64,000 bases of DNA from CAZQVN01 sp964596775 (GTDB lineage Bacteria > Eisenbacteria > RBG-16-71-46 > JABDJR01 > JAWXBZ01): NCBI GenBank assembly GCA_964596775.1, contig CAZQVN010000001.1:216462-280461 (forward strand), read 5' to 3'. The notes beneath the pieces were generated by a model. It did not search any database and was not told the origin of the DNA. It saw only the letters and a list, made by a program, of their open reading frames with translations. This document shows, piece after piece, positions 41,701-49,814 of the stretch; the stretch's first letter is position 1, and the number at the start of each line of letters is the position of its first letter. Both the position numbers and the translations under genes were made by a program.

Positions 41701-42083
41701 AGGTCGTGTACGAATACCTCGACGGCCGCACCGTGAAGCGCTCGGAGCGGGTGGCCCGGTTCCAGACCGATCCCGACTGCGGACTGTTCCTGATCAGCCT
41801 CAAGGCCGGCGGACTGGGCTTGAATCTCACCGCGGCGGACTACGTGTTCATTCTCGATCCGTGGTGGAACCCGGCCGTGGAGGCGCAGGCCATCGATCGC
41901 GCCCACCGGATCGGCCAGACGCGACCCGTTTTCGCCTACCGGCTGATCGCGCGGGGCACGGTCGAGGAAAAGATCGTGGAGCTGCAGGGCACGAAGCGCC
42001 ATCTCGCCGAAGCGATCATCACCGCGGACAAGAGCCTGGCGGGAAGCCTCACGATCGAGGATGTCGGTCTGCTGTTGAGTTGA
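38772..42083 (+). CDS. SWIM-domain SNF2-family DNA-dependent ATPase
   Basis: A 1103-aa helicase-like ATPase. An N-terminal SWIM zinc motif C-x-C-x8-C-x-H (Cys75, Cys77, Cys86, His88 in CSCPNFFDGYLCKH) should bind DNA or protein. A middle region of about 500 residues is unassigned. The SNF2 core has Walker A DDMGLGKT (near 670), DEAQ box (VILDEAQAVKN, near 770), and the C-terminal helicase half (LVFSQFTSLL, ISLKAGGLGLNLTAADYV, DRAHRIGQTRPV). Bacterial RapA/HepA-like members remodel nucleoprotein or assist transcription. GTG start at 38772 with GGAAGG 9 nt upstream. Confidence 0.93.
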   Translation: MTSTGVNTLAARCTAAFSDAAKLRGSNYANSGRVTMIPDVAHGIRSVVLGSSGRSYVVALESSWAQFRGVLWVSCSCPNFFDGYLCKHLWATITMADREGLAAKIPGQGPLELIPENPEDESDAEGTENGSGGEPAPDVPVRVKKEAPLDWRRILEPVKRKPLHDRLPGAGSPAEIHYLANFYEMSRHGHLVLDFHEGTLREDGTLSVRPHALSLDVLRHRSEGPERDVLALLLGSQPEPESAAAFVPVNGRRFSRSVVLPPLYDLVVPRLCETGRFAWSRSEAGRLPVLQPLAWDSGPAWTFGVRATEDTEARAYRFEGYLTRGEETLKLLTPVMFLRDGLVFFEDRVARFDDRGAFDWLTTLRRNGVITIPYDDQDDLIRHLAEAPLEAVELPEALRLTTVHAEPVPRIALRRPNGDPEARALEATISFDYGGWVVPLSSSAPSHVDPPTRRIFVRDPTFETRALTRLEPVGFRAPNPQEDRAIDAVIPAAQLPNAARELFRAGWQVEAEGHVLKAMSESRFKVSSGVDWFEVTGRFDFGDSSATLPELLAAAQSKDGFVRLGDGSYGVLPEDWLARHLPFAEFGRAEDDGFRFVMSQSALLDALLDGEANVDRDAFFMEMQAKLRAFQGVEPRRAPAGFTGTLRTYQEEGLGWLNFLRDFRFGGCLADDMGLGKTVQVLALLEERRASGETPRLPSLVVAPRSVLRNWVEEAERFTPKLRVLDYSGLQRKDNVGSFSDYDVVVTTYGTLRRDVLALKDLEFDYVILDEAQAVKNPRSLASRACRLMKARHHLALSGTPIENHLGELWALFEFLNPGLLGGSSRFKSLAAGRGAPETAELLGRALRPFILRRTKEQVLRELPVKSEQTLHCELKGKQLAAYNELRDHYRASLGKKIDKDGIERSRFQVLEALLRLRQAACHPGLIDKSRINEKSAKLEVLWEQIQEVLDEGHKALVFSQFTSLLAIVRRKLDREKVVYEYLDGRTVKRSERVARFQTDPDCGLFLISLKAGGLGLNLTAADYVFILDPWWNPAVEAQAIDRAHRIGQTRPVFAYRLIARGTVEEKIVELQGTKRHLAEAIITADKSLAGSLTIEDVGLLLS

Positions 42084-42119
42084 TCCGCGGCCCGCTCGTT
42101 TCCGGTCGGCACGGCGGGC

Positions 42120-42151
42120 GCGGCCCGTCCGGCGCCTTCCGGGCGGACCGC
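42120..42151. terminator. Hairpin between convergent genes
   Basis: 13-nt arms (42120-42132 and 42139-42151) pair with one mismatch and one wobble around a 6-nt loop, midway between the SNF2 stop and the opposing glycosyltransferase stop. There is no T run; it may act on both strands. Confidence 0.4.
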
Positions 42152-42172
42152 GGCGCCGATCGCCGATAGCTA

Positions 42173-44791
42173 TCAGCCGCCGGGGTCCCGGCGGATCTCC
42201 ACCCCGTGAAACTCGAGCCGCCCGGAAAACGGGCGACCCCGCAACTGGATCCGGAATTCCACTTCGCCCGTGCCGCCGCCGTGCCGGAACGGAAGGGACA
42301 CCGCCCGGACACATCCGCGCAGCGCGTTGAGCTCCGCGGCGCCCAGGGTGCCCTCTTGGAGGACGCGACCTCCCGCGGCGGCCACGTCCAGGAGCACACC
42401 GGCTTCCATCCCGGTGGCGTCGCCACGGAGGACCAGTTGAAACTGCGCAGTATAGTTTCCCGCCGGAAGCTTCGTATAGGGTCCATATATGAAGTAGCAG
42501 TCCGTCCGTTCCGGGTCGCTGACCAGGTACCCCTCGTTCCGAACGCCCCCCTGCGTCTGGAACTGCCAGGCAGCGAAGCGCAGAACGCCCGAGTCGCGAT
42601 CGTCCACGGGAAGCCGGCTGAACGGAAGCAGGTTCGTTACCATGTCCTCGGTGATCGAGTCCCGATCCCGCGGCGGAGATGCCGGCGCGATGCCGCCGGC
42701 CGGAGACTTGCCGGCCACGACGATCCACTGTGTTCCGGAGATCCCCTGATCGATGCGCCCGCCCCGGTCCTGGCCGAGGAGGCGGCGGAACTCCACGCCG
42801 GGCAGGCCGTCGAGCAGCCGGTTCAGGCTCGTTTCCGAGTAGTGCCGGATGTGGAACGGGTGACCCGCGATCGGATACCCGTCCTGGTCCGGAACGGAAA
42901 ACAGGAGCGTGCCCCCCGGTCGAAGCATCCCCCACATCCTGTCGAGAAACGCACGGTCGTTCGGCACGTGCTCCACGATCTCGAACGACACCACGAGATC
43001 GAACCCGGCGTCCGCCGGCTCGAAACCCGCCGACGATGCCTCCACGTACTCGATGTTCGGAGCGCTCCAGTGCTGGCGCGCGTAGGCGATCGCCCCGCGC
43101 GATGCGTCCACCCCGGTCACCCGGCTGTCCGGGGTCCGGGCCAGGACGGACGTTCCGTAGCCGATGCCGCAGCCGAAGTCGAGAATCCGCCCGCCGGGTC
43201 GCGCCAGCGCCGCCGCGAAACCGTAGCGGAGGAGATGGTCCGGCGCCACGAGTTCGAGTAACGGCGCCACCTGCCGCTCGCCGCTGCCGAGTTCGCCTGC
43301 GTCCGTTTCGGCCTCCGGCACCGCGAACCCCCGCTCCCGGGCGTCCGGCCCGACCCGCTCCAGGATCTCCCGGTGATCGTGATTCCGGTCGGCCAGCGCG
43401 TTGTAGCGGCGCGCCAGCTCCAGCCAGTCCGCGAGGCGCGCCGACCCGTGACCCGACCAGGGCGCCCGCCGCTCCGCTTCGGAGAGCGGGACGGCCGGCG
43501 GTCCGGCCGGTGCGGCGCCGGTCGCGCCGAGGTCCGCGGGCCGTGTTTCGATCGTCCCGGGCCGCCCCGCCTCGGCGACCCGCGCCATCACCGCGGGCGT
43601 ATCGTTCGGATCGAGGAGATACTCGAAGAGCACGTGATGGAGAAACCGTTCGCGGAGCGGTCCGTCCAACGTGAAGTCGAGGCTTTTCCGGATCAGCTCC
43701 GGCAATCGGTCGGCCGCGTCGAGATCGAGCGTCAGCCCCTTGCCCCCGTAGTGCGGGCGGCCGCAGGTGATCACCGGCTTGCCGAGGAACAGCGCTTCCA
43801 GCCCCACGTTCGAGGAGAAGACGAGAACGGTCCGGGCCAGGTCGAACAGCCGGTGGATGCTCACGTTCCGGGTCACGAAGAGGTTCGGCGCCACGGCCCC
43901 GATCGCTTCATCGGCGGCTTCCGGGTTCTTCGGGTGGATCTTCCGCACCATCGCCCAGTCGTCGGGGAGCGCGCGCTCGACCGCTTCGAACATCGCGGCG
44001 AGCGACGGAAACAGGGCAAGACCGTTCAGCACGTTGGCGTCGAAGCGGATCTGGTCGGGGGCGAACAGGATGTTCTTCCTTCCGGAAACGAACCGGTCGA
44101 GCGCCTCGACCTCGGCGGCCGACTCCTTCTGGGCGTACTTGGACGTTCCGTCCTTGCGCCAGGCATCCAGGCAGGCATTCAACCGCTCCCGCTCCTCCGT
44201 CGTGATCGCCCGCCCGCGCACGTCCGGCCACATCCGGTCGATCCGGTTCTGCCCCGGAAAGAAGTGCATGCCGCACGGGTCGAGGAGGATCCGGCCGGGG
44301 AAGAAGCTCGTCTCCATCACCAGGAACGGGATGCCGAGCTTTGCGCTTTTGGCGGCCACGAACTTCGAGATCGGTTCGCTCCCCTGCTGGAGCAGGACGG
44401 CGTCCGGCGCGACCGCGCGGAGCAGCGCCTCGATCCGGAGCGCCATGCCGTGGAAGCGCTGGTGATGCGCCGAGTCCTGGAACAGGTGATCGCGGGTGAG
44501 CGGATAGTCCTCCGCCATGATCGAGTGACCCTGGCAGCGGTGGAAGTCGATGTCGTCGCCGCAGAGGTCGCGGTACTGGCGGAGCGACAGGCGGGGGATC
44601 GAGTCGAACGCATGGTCGGAGATCGTGAGGAAGGACACGCCGGGGTCGCCGAGGTCGTCGACCGGAAAGCCGTCGCGGCTCCAGTACTGGATCAGCACGA
44701 CCTCCGCACCCGCGCGGCGGAGCGCCGCGATGACCGGCCGGGCCATCCGGACGCTGTCCGGCGTGTTCATGAGGAAAAGGGCTGTTTTTAT
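42173..44791 (-). CDS. Glycosyltransferase-methyltransferase fusion with C-terminal beta domain
   Basis: An 872-aa three-part protein. Residues 1-410 resemble capsule-type transferases (KpsC/KpsS-like): KIHPKNPEAADEAI, VFSSNVGLEALFLGKPVIT and CGRPHYGGKGLTLD, with a conserved His and Glu pattern. Residues about 500-650 are a SAM methyltransferase (ILDFGCGIGYGTSVL, VVSFEIVEHVP, MLRPGGTLLFSVPD). The last 200 residues are a beta-rich domain. The start is uncertain: GGGAG (44800-44804, minus strand) stands 8 nt before an ATA at 44791 (IKTALFLMNTPDS, an expected N-terminus), while TTG 44809 and ATG 44770 have no site. It probably modifies a surface glycan. It is last in the operon, 58 nt after the GHKL ATPase gene. 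Confidence 0.82.
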   Translation of the reverse strand: MKTALFLMNTPDSVRMARPVIAALRRAGAEVVLIQYWSRDGFPVDDLGDPGVSFLTISDHAFDSIPRLSLRQYRDLCGDDIDFHRCQGHSIMAEDYPLTRDHLFQDSAHHQRFHGMALRIEALLRAVAPDAVLLQQGSEPISKFVAAKSAKLGIPFLVMETSFFPGRILLDPCGMHFFPGQNRIDRMWPDVRGRAITTEERERLNACLDAWRKDGTSKYAQKESAAEVEALDRFVSGRKNILFAPDQIRFDANVLNGLALFPSLAAMFEAVERALPDDWAMVRKIHPKNPEAADEAIGAVAPNLFVTRNVSIHRLFDLARTVLVFSSNVGLEALFLGKPVITCGRPHYGGKGLTLDLDAADRLPELIRKSLDFTLDGPLRERFLHHVLFEYLLDPNDTPAVMARVAEAGRPGTIETRPADLGATGAAPAGPPAVPLSEAERRAPWSGHGSARLADWLELARRYNALADRNHDHREILERVGPDARERGFAVPEAETDAGELGSGERQVAPLLELVAPDHLLRYGFAAALARPGGRILDFGCGIGYGTSVLARTPDSRVTGVDASRGAIAYARQHWSAPNIEYVEASSAGFEPADAGFDLVVSFEIVEHVPNDRAFLDRMWGMLRPGGTLLFSVPDQDGYPIAGHPFHIRHYSETSLNRLLDGLPGVEFRRLLGQDRGGRIDQGISGTQWIVVAGKSPAGGIAPASPPRDRDSITEDMVTNLLPFSRLPVDDRDSGVLRFAAWQFQTQGGVRNEGYLVSDPERTDCYFIYGPYTKLPAGNYTAQFQLVLRGDATGMEAGVLLDVAAAGGRVLQEGTLGAAELNALRGCVRAVSLPFRHGGGTGEVEFRIQLRGRPFSGRLEFHGVEIRRDPGG

Positions 44792-44849
44792 GGTGACGGC
44801 TCCCTGCAAAGGGTCGACGACGTTCCACCCGAACTGTACGGGGCTCTGT

Positions 44850-46793
44850 TCAGTCCTTCGGATCCGCCACCGGGGATTTCTCCTTCCCTTTCGCGCTCTT
44901 TCCCCGGCGCGGCGTCAAACGGCGGTCCGCAAACGCGGCCACTTCCACAAGCTGTTCCAGCGGCTCGGCCAGGCGGGCGTCGTTGTGGCTCTGCTGGACG
45001 ATCTCCTTGCCGAACAGCATCGCCAGGTAGCGAAGCTTGAGGGCCGGCTGATCGATGATCTCCCGGAAGTCCCGGTGCGCGGTGTTGACCTGCCAGCGCC
45101 CCTCCTGCATCCGCGATCGCCACGGCGCCCCGGGCTCGTCCACGAACTCCGGTTTCGGGATCCCCTCCTCGCCCCCCTTTCCGGGGAGTTCGTGGAGAAC
45201 TTCGAGCGCCGCCTCGGCCTGCGCTTCGCGGTCCGCCGACCGGGCGAGGACGCGAAGGACGCCCGCTCCGAGTTCGCCGACGGACTGAACGCTCACCCGA
45301 TCCACCGCATCCCCCTCGCGCCCTTCGTGGCCGAGGATCCGGGCTTCGACGTCGCGGATGCTCCACTGGAACGTCACCGGAGTCTCGATCCGGCGGCCGT
45401 TGTCGTCCACGGCTTCAGCCCGGATCTTCCGCACCTGGTCCCGTTCCATTTTCAGCGCGGCGGGAGACAGGCGGACCGCGTGCAGGGGTCCCGGCGGGAG
45501 CAGGGGGAGCGGCGCATTCACGGCTTCGGTCGAATCCAGGTCGTCGATGTCCTCGACGGCGGCCGGCTCGCCGGCACCGCCGGCCGCGCGCGTGCCGTCG
45601 GGTGCGGCCGTGGCCACATCCCTTTCGTCCCGGACCGGGAGCATCGCGTAGCGGGGGCGGCGCTTGTGAAAATCCCGGAACGCCTTCTGGAGATCCTTGA
45701 TCAGCGTCCGATCCTGTTGCGCCAGCCGCTGCTGTTCGAGGGACTCGAGAATCTTGTTCAGCGCCGGTTCGATCGTCCGGAGCGCTGTGGCGAAGGCCGT
45801 GGCCGCCTCGTCCGGAAGGACGCCGCGGCGGCTCCCGGGCGCCACCCTGAAATCGGGAAAGTCGACGATCCCGGTCAGGCGGGCATCGGTCCACGGCGCG
45901 CGATCGAGGCCGAGCGAGGCGAGATCCTGGAAACTCTCCGCCACCAGCGTCCCCACCGAGTAGACGCCGAGGCCCCGGTCACCGTCGGGTCCGTCGGGCG
46001 CCGCGCGGAGATACACATCGAGCCGGATCGGCGCGTGGCCGGGCACCTCGAGCGGCCCCAACCCCTCCAGCCTCTCTCCGAGAAACTGCGGCGGTCGCAC
46101 CAGAACCTGCTTGCGGGCGCGGCCGCGGGAGATCCGGTCGATCACCCGCACTTCAACGTCGCGGGCCAGGAGCTGACCGCGGAGCTCCGCCGCGAGGTAG
46201 TCGGCCGCCCGGCCGGCCGAGAGCGCGGACTGGGCCTCCCGGTTCAGGTTCAGCACGACGATCTCGGTCCAGCGTTCCTCGAGGGGCAGCCGGCCGCGCA
46301 TTCCCTCGATCACGAAGTCGGGCCGGTCCCGGTGGAGAACGCGCTTGTGCGCCTTCTGACCGGCCACCGCGGTCCGCATCTCGAGTGTTTCACCGAGGCT
46401 CCAGAACCCGAGCAGGCCGATCCCGTACTGCCCCTGCGTCATCAGCTTGAGCCGTTCCTGGGGCGAGAGCGACCGCTTCCGGCTGTGACCGATGTTCGTG
46501 GCGATGAAGTGCAGGGCGTCCCGCCGCTCCATCTCCGGGATCACGCCGACGCCGTCATCATGAATGCGGAGACAGGCCACACCCTTTTCCCGGACCCGCT
46601 GAATCGTGATCTTCCTGGCACCGGCGTCCAGGCTGTTCTGGACCAGCTCGGCCAGCGCCTTCCGGGGGTCGGGCTGGCTCAGGGCCAGCCAGCGGATCAG
46701 CTCGAAAGGATCGTGGGCCTTGACCTTGCCGCGGATGGAAGCGGATTCACGTTTGGGTCTGGCTCCGGACTTGGGCCTGGGCTTGTCCTTCAT
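44850..46793 (-). CDS. GHKL-superfamily ATPase (MutL/MORC-like) with Ig-like domain
   Basis: A 647-aa cytoplasmic protein. The GHKL ATP site is at the N-terminus: Glu49 and Asn53 in KALAELVQNSLDAGARKI, Asp79 in IHDDGVGV, and the lid QGQYGIGLLGFWSLGE (120-135). A transducer-like S5 region follows (to about 330), then a helical linker (LNKILESLEQQRLAQQD), and a likely Ig-like beta domain (about 430-540, VRKIRAEAVDDNGRRIETPV). Asp-rich and Lys-rich ends flank it. There is no MutL endonuclease motif and no kinase H box, so its biological role is unknown. It overlaps the preceding gene by ATGA. Confidence 0.75.
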   Translation of the reverse strand: MKDKPRPKSGARPKRESASIRGKVKAHDPFELIRWLALSQPDPRKALAELVQNSLDAGARKITIQRVREKGVACLRIHDDGVGVIPEMERRDALHFIATNIGHSRKRSLSPQERLKLMTQGQYGIGLLGFWSLGETLEMRTAVAGQKAHKRVLHRDRPDFVIEGMRGRLPLEERWTEIVVLNLNREAQSALSAGRAADYLAAELRGQLLARDVEVRVIDRISRGRARKQVLVRPPQFLGERLEGLGPLEVPGHAPIRLDVYLRAAPDGPDGDRGLGVYSVGTLVAESFQDLASLGLDRAPWTDARLTGIVDFPDFRVAPGSRRGVLPDEAATAFATALRTIEPALNKILESLEQQRLAQQDRTLIKDLQKAFRDFHKRRPRYAMLPVRDERDVATAAPDGTRAAGGAGEPAAVEDIDDLDSTEAVNAPLPLLPPGPLHAVRLSPAALKMERDQVRKIRAEAVDDNGRRIETPVTFQWSIRDVEARILGHEGREGDAVDRVSVQSVGELGAGVLRVLARSADREAQAEAALEVLHELPGKGGEEGIPKPEFVDEPGAPWRSRMQEGRWQVNTAHRDFREIIDQPALKLRYLAMLFGKEIVQQSHNDARLAEPLEQLVEVAAFADRRLTPRRGKSAKGKEKSPVADPKD

Positions 46794-47488
46794 TGTCCGT
46801 CCCCGTCACTCGATCGTTCCTTCTGAATCAGATCGCGTAACATCTCCCTGGCCGCGGTGAATTTTTCGACCGGCAGAACAAGTATGGCTTGAAAAGCGTC
46901 GTACCGGTCCCATCTGCATTCCACGACCAGATAATATTGAAAGTCGATCCGGTACGACTCCATCGGGCGGAGGGCGGCCTGGCAGATTTTCAGCATTTTC
47001 CGGACATCCGCGCCGTCAAGAACTATTGCTCTCTGACCCTCCCGAACGATGTAAATGTCTGAACTGTCGGCCTCCAGGTGGATCCCATCGCTCGAAAACT
47101 CGGATGGAAACGCGTAACGGATGCGATGCTCCGCAAGGTATCCGACCAGATCAACGTCTGAGCGTTCCCGCTCAAGACTGGTCATCCGCTGCCCGTCAAG
47201 GTTCGCGGATGTGTCCGCCACGGTGGTGGCTCTCAGAAAGGTCCTCTCCAGTTCCCGTCCGCTGACCGGGTCATGGCGACACACGAAAAGGGAATCTTCA
47301 TCCCTGTAATAGGACCCGGGGTTCGTTCTCTCGATCAGGAGTGAGTACAGCCCCTCGTCGCCCGACCCGAGGAGGATACGGCGCTGGATCAGACCGATAT
47401 CGGGCGTTCCAGCGACCGGGGAGGCGCATTGAAGCAGGACGGCCACGGTGGCGATGAAATAGGCCGGCGCTCTCACGGCTGAATGCAT
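46790..47488 (-). CDS. Unknown secreted protein of low GC content
   Basis: A 232-aa protein I do not recognise. It has a signal-peptide-like N-terminus (residues 1-27, YFIATVAVLLQCASPVAG) and a globular region with many charged and aromatic residues (YRIDFQYYLVVECRWDRYDA, FPSEFSSDGIHLEADSSDIY). Three sampled 60-bp lines give about 50-58 % G+C against about two thirds for its neighbours. The start is ATG 47488 or the coupled GTG 47497, which overlaps the permease stop by GTGA; neither has an ideally spaced ribosome site. The stop overlaps the GHKL gene. Confidence 0.65.
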   Translation of the reverse strand: MHSAVRAPAYFIATVAVLLQCASPVAGTPDIGLIQRRILLGSGDEGLYSLLIERTNPGSYYRDEDSLFVCRHDPVSGRELERTFLRATTVADTSANLDGQRMTSLERERSDVDLVGYLAEHRIRYAFPSEFSSDGIHLEADSSDIYIVREGQRAIVLDGADVRKMLKICQAALRPMESYRIDFQYYLVVECRWDRYDAFQAILVLPVEKFTAAREMLRDLIQKERSSDGDGQ

Positions 47489-47493
47489 CTCCC

Positions 47494-48660
47494 TCACGCC
47501 CGTCTCACCACCTCGGCGATCTCCCCCCGAGCCGCGTTCAGCGCCGGAAAGAAGCCGCCGACCAGCCCCATCACCAGGGCAAAGACCATTCCCCCCGCGA
47601 ACATCTGCGGCTCGATGCGGATCCGGAACGCCACTTCGCTGAACGTGGTCCAGTTCGTGGTGCCGGTGGACACGCCGTTGACGGGAAGGGAGAGCAGGCA
47701 GCCGAGCGCGCCCCCCACCGCCGCCAGCAGCAGCGATTCCAGAACGAAGGAGAGCAGCACGCTCCGGCGGGAAAAGCCGAGGGTCAGCAGCGTGCCGATT
47801 TCGCGCCGGCGCGCGCCGACGGCGGCGTACATCGTGTTCAGGGCTCCGAAGATCGCGCCGAACGCCATGACAACGGTGACGAACGTGCCGAGGATCCGGA
47901 TCGTGGTGGCCAGCTGCACCGACTGGTCCGCGTAGTAGTCCTTCTCCCGTTTCACCACGACCTGCATCCGCTTGTCCTCCTCCAGCCGCTTCTTGACGGC
48001 GTCGAGGTAGGCGGGGTCGGCCAGCCGGAACGTGACCGACTGGTACTCGGTGCGGTCGAACGCCGGACCCATGACCTCGGCGTCGCCCCAGACTTCGGAC
48101 TCGAACGACGTGCCGCCGGCATTGAACACGCCGACCACGTTCCACGTCCGGCCGCCGAAGGTCACCCGATCACCGAGCGCGCAGCCGCGGAAGCGCTGGG
48201 TGAGGATCCGCCCGACCACGACTTCATCGGTTCCCGGCGTGAACATCCGCCCTTCGGCGATCCGGACCTTTGGCCGGAGGGAGAGGGCCGCGGTTCCGGT
48301 GCCGCGGGTGACGATGTTGGAAATGCCGCCGGTGCTCTTTCTCTCCAGGTTGATGACCACCACCTGTTCCGTGATGTACAGAGGCCGGCCCGCCGTGTCC
48401 TTCGCGATCTCCGGCTGCGTGGCGATGATGCCGGCCCACTCGCGCGAGATCGAGCTCGACAGCTCGTCGTTCCCCGGCACGCGGAGAACCACCGCGTTGT
48501 TCTCCAGACCGTTGTCGGCCAGCGCCACCTGGAACCCGTTGGCCAGCGCGAGCACCGCCACGAAGACGGCCACCACCAGCGCGATGCCGATGACCGTGAT
48601 CGACGTGGACAGCCGCCGCACGAACAGGTTCCGGATGTTGTATGCGACCGGAATCGCCAT
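47494..48660 (-). CDS. FtsX-like ABC transporter permease
   Basis: A 388-aa MacB-type permease: TM1 near residue 15-40 (NLFVRRLSTSITVIGIALVVAVFV), a large periplasmic domain (MacB_PCD, about 45-260), and three C-terminal TM helices containing the family sequence MYAAVGARRREIGTLLTLGFSRRSVL. It does not contain an ATPase domain and uses the LolD-like gene product upstream. Its ATG shares one base with the stop of the other permease (TGATG). The next gene downstream is coupled by GTGA. Confidence 0.92.
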   Translation of the reverse strand: MAIPVAYNIRNLFVRRLSTSITVIGIALVVAVFVAVLALANGFQVALADNGLENNAVVLRVPGNDELSSSISREWAGIIATQPEIAKDTAGRPLYITEQVVVINLERKSTGGISNIVTRGTGTAALSLRPKVRIAEGRMFTPGTDEVVVGRILTQRFRGCALGDRVTFGGRTWNVVGVFNAGGTSFESEVWGDAEVMGPAFDRTEYQSVTFRLADPAYLDAVKKRLEEDKRMQVVVKREKDYYADQSVQLATTIRILGTFVTVVMAFGAIFGALNTMYAAVGARRREIGTLLTLGFSRRSVLLSFVLESLLLAAVGGALGCLLSLPVNGVSTGTTNWTTFSEVAFRIRIEPQMFAGGMVFALVMGLVGGFFPALNAARGEIAEVVRRA

Positions 48661-49814
48661 CAGGCCACCTGCCGGAACGCTTCGACGATCCGGAGCCGCG
48701 ACGCCTGCACCGCGGGGATCACCCCGGACAGGACGCCCATCGCGATCGACACGGCGAGGCCGAGACCCAGCGTCTGAAGCTTCACGTAGAAGTTAGGGAT
48801 GATGCCGCCGCCCGTGAAGTTGATCACCGAGAACAGCGCCCACGCGCCGCCGCAGCCGAGAACGCCGCCGGCCAGCGCGATCAGGGTCGCCTCCGTCACG
48901 ATGAGGCCGAGGATGAGCGTGTCGGTGAAGCCGAGCGTCTTCATCACCGCGATCTCCCCGTTCCGCTCGCGCGCCGCCATCATCATCGTGTTGAACGTCA
49001 CCAGGAAGATGGCGAAGAGGACGGCGGAGCCGATGGCCATGACCAGGAACGACACGTTCCCCATCATCGAGATGAAGCCCATCTGGAACGCCTCCTCCGT
49101 TTCCGTCTTCGTTTCCGCGGGGCTGTTCGCGAACCGGTCGTCCACGGCCCGGGCCACGACGGGGGCGAGCGACGCGTCGGCAAGCTTGATGACGTAGATG
49201 CCGACGAGCGCGGGATCGCCCATCGTCTGGTTCAGGTAGTCCCAGTGGAAGTACATCGTGTTCGCGTCCACGTCCGGCGTCTTCGGCTTGTAGATCGCCC
49301 GGACGTTGAACCGCCACTCCTCGCCGCCGGGGAACATGTAGATCGTGCCGGTCAGGGGGACCGTGTCGCCGAGCTTCCAGCCGAATTTCTTCGCCAGCCC
49401 CTCGCCGATGACGCAGGCCGTGCGCTCGTTCTGGAACGCGGCCATCTGGTCGGGCGGGATCACGAGCTCGGGGTAGAGGTTGAAGTAGGTCTTCGAATCC
49501 ACCGCGAACTGGGCGAAGAAGTTCTTCGGGTCCTGGTACTCGCCGCCGAACCAGTTCGCGTAGGACACGCCGGTCACCCCGTCGAGGGCCGCGATCCGGT
49601 CGCGGTAGGCCAGCGGCAGCGGGAAGACGAGCGACGTGCTCCGCCGGACGATCAGCCGCGAGGCATCGGCCACGTCCACGGCGGCGTCGAACGCGGTGAT
49701 CACCGAGCGCAGCGTGCAGAACAGGAACAGCGCCACGGTGATCGACCCGATCGTGAGAAACGTGCGCCGGCGGCTGTGCAGCATGTTCCGCCAGATGAGC
49801 CCGAGGAACTTCAT
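48660..49814 (-). CDS. FtsX-like ABC transporter permease
   Basis: A 384-aa MacB-type permease. The N-terminal membrane entry is WRNMLHSRRRTFLTIGSITV, then a large periplasmic domain, then three TM helices with NTMMMAARERNGEIAVMKTLGF, the conserved FtsX coupling segment. It forms a heterodimer with the following permease (inference from coupling). It overlaps the ATPase gene by 4 nt. The usual length for the family is 380-420. Confidence 0.92.
   Translation of the reverse strand: MKFLGLIWRNMLHSRRRTFLTIGSITVALFLFCTLRSVITAFDAAVDVADASRLIVRRSTSLVFPLPLAYRDRIAALDGVTGVSYANWFGGEYQDPKNFFAQFAVDSKTYFNLYPELVIPPDQMAAFQNERTACVIGEGLAKKFGWKLGDTVPLTGTIYMFPGGEEWRFNVRAIYKPKTPDVDANTMYFHWDYLNQTMGDPALVGIYVIKLADASLAPVVARAVDDRFANSPAETKTETEEAFQMGFISMMGNVSFLVMAIGSAVLFAIFLVTFNTMMMAARERNGEIAVMKTLGFTDTLILGLIVTEATLIALAGGVLGCGGAWALFSVINFTGGGIIPNFYVKLQTLGLGLAVSIAMGVLSGVIPAVQASRLRIVEAFRQVA

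Noticed and set aside
38733..42935. Long minus-strand frames opposite the SNF2 gene
   Set aside because: They are compositionally typical shadows (Arg, Gly, Glu runs) with no motif, while the plus strand has SWIM and helicase motifs throughout.
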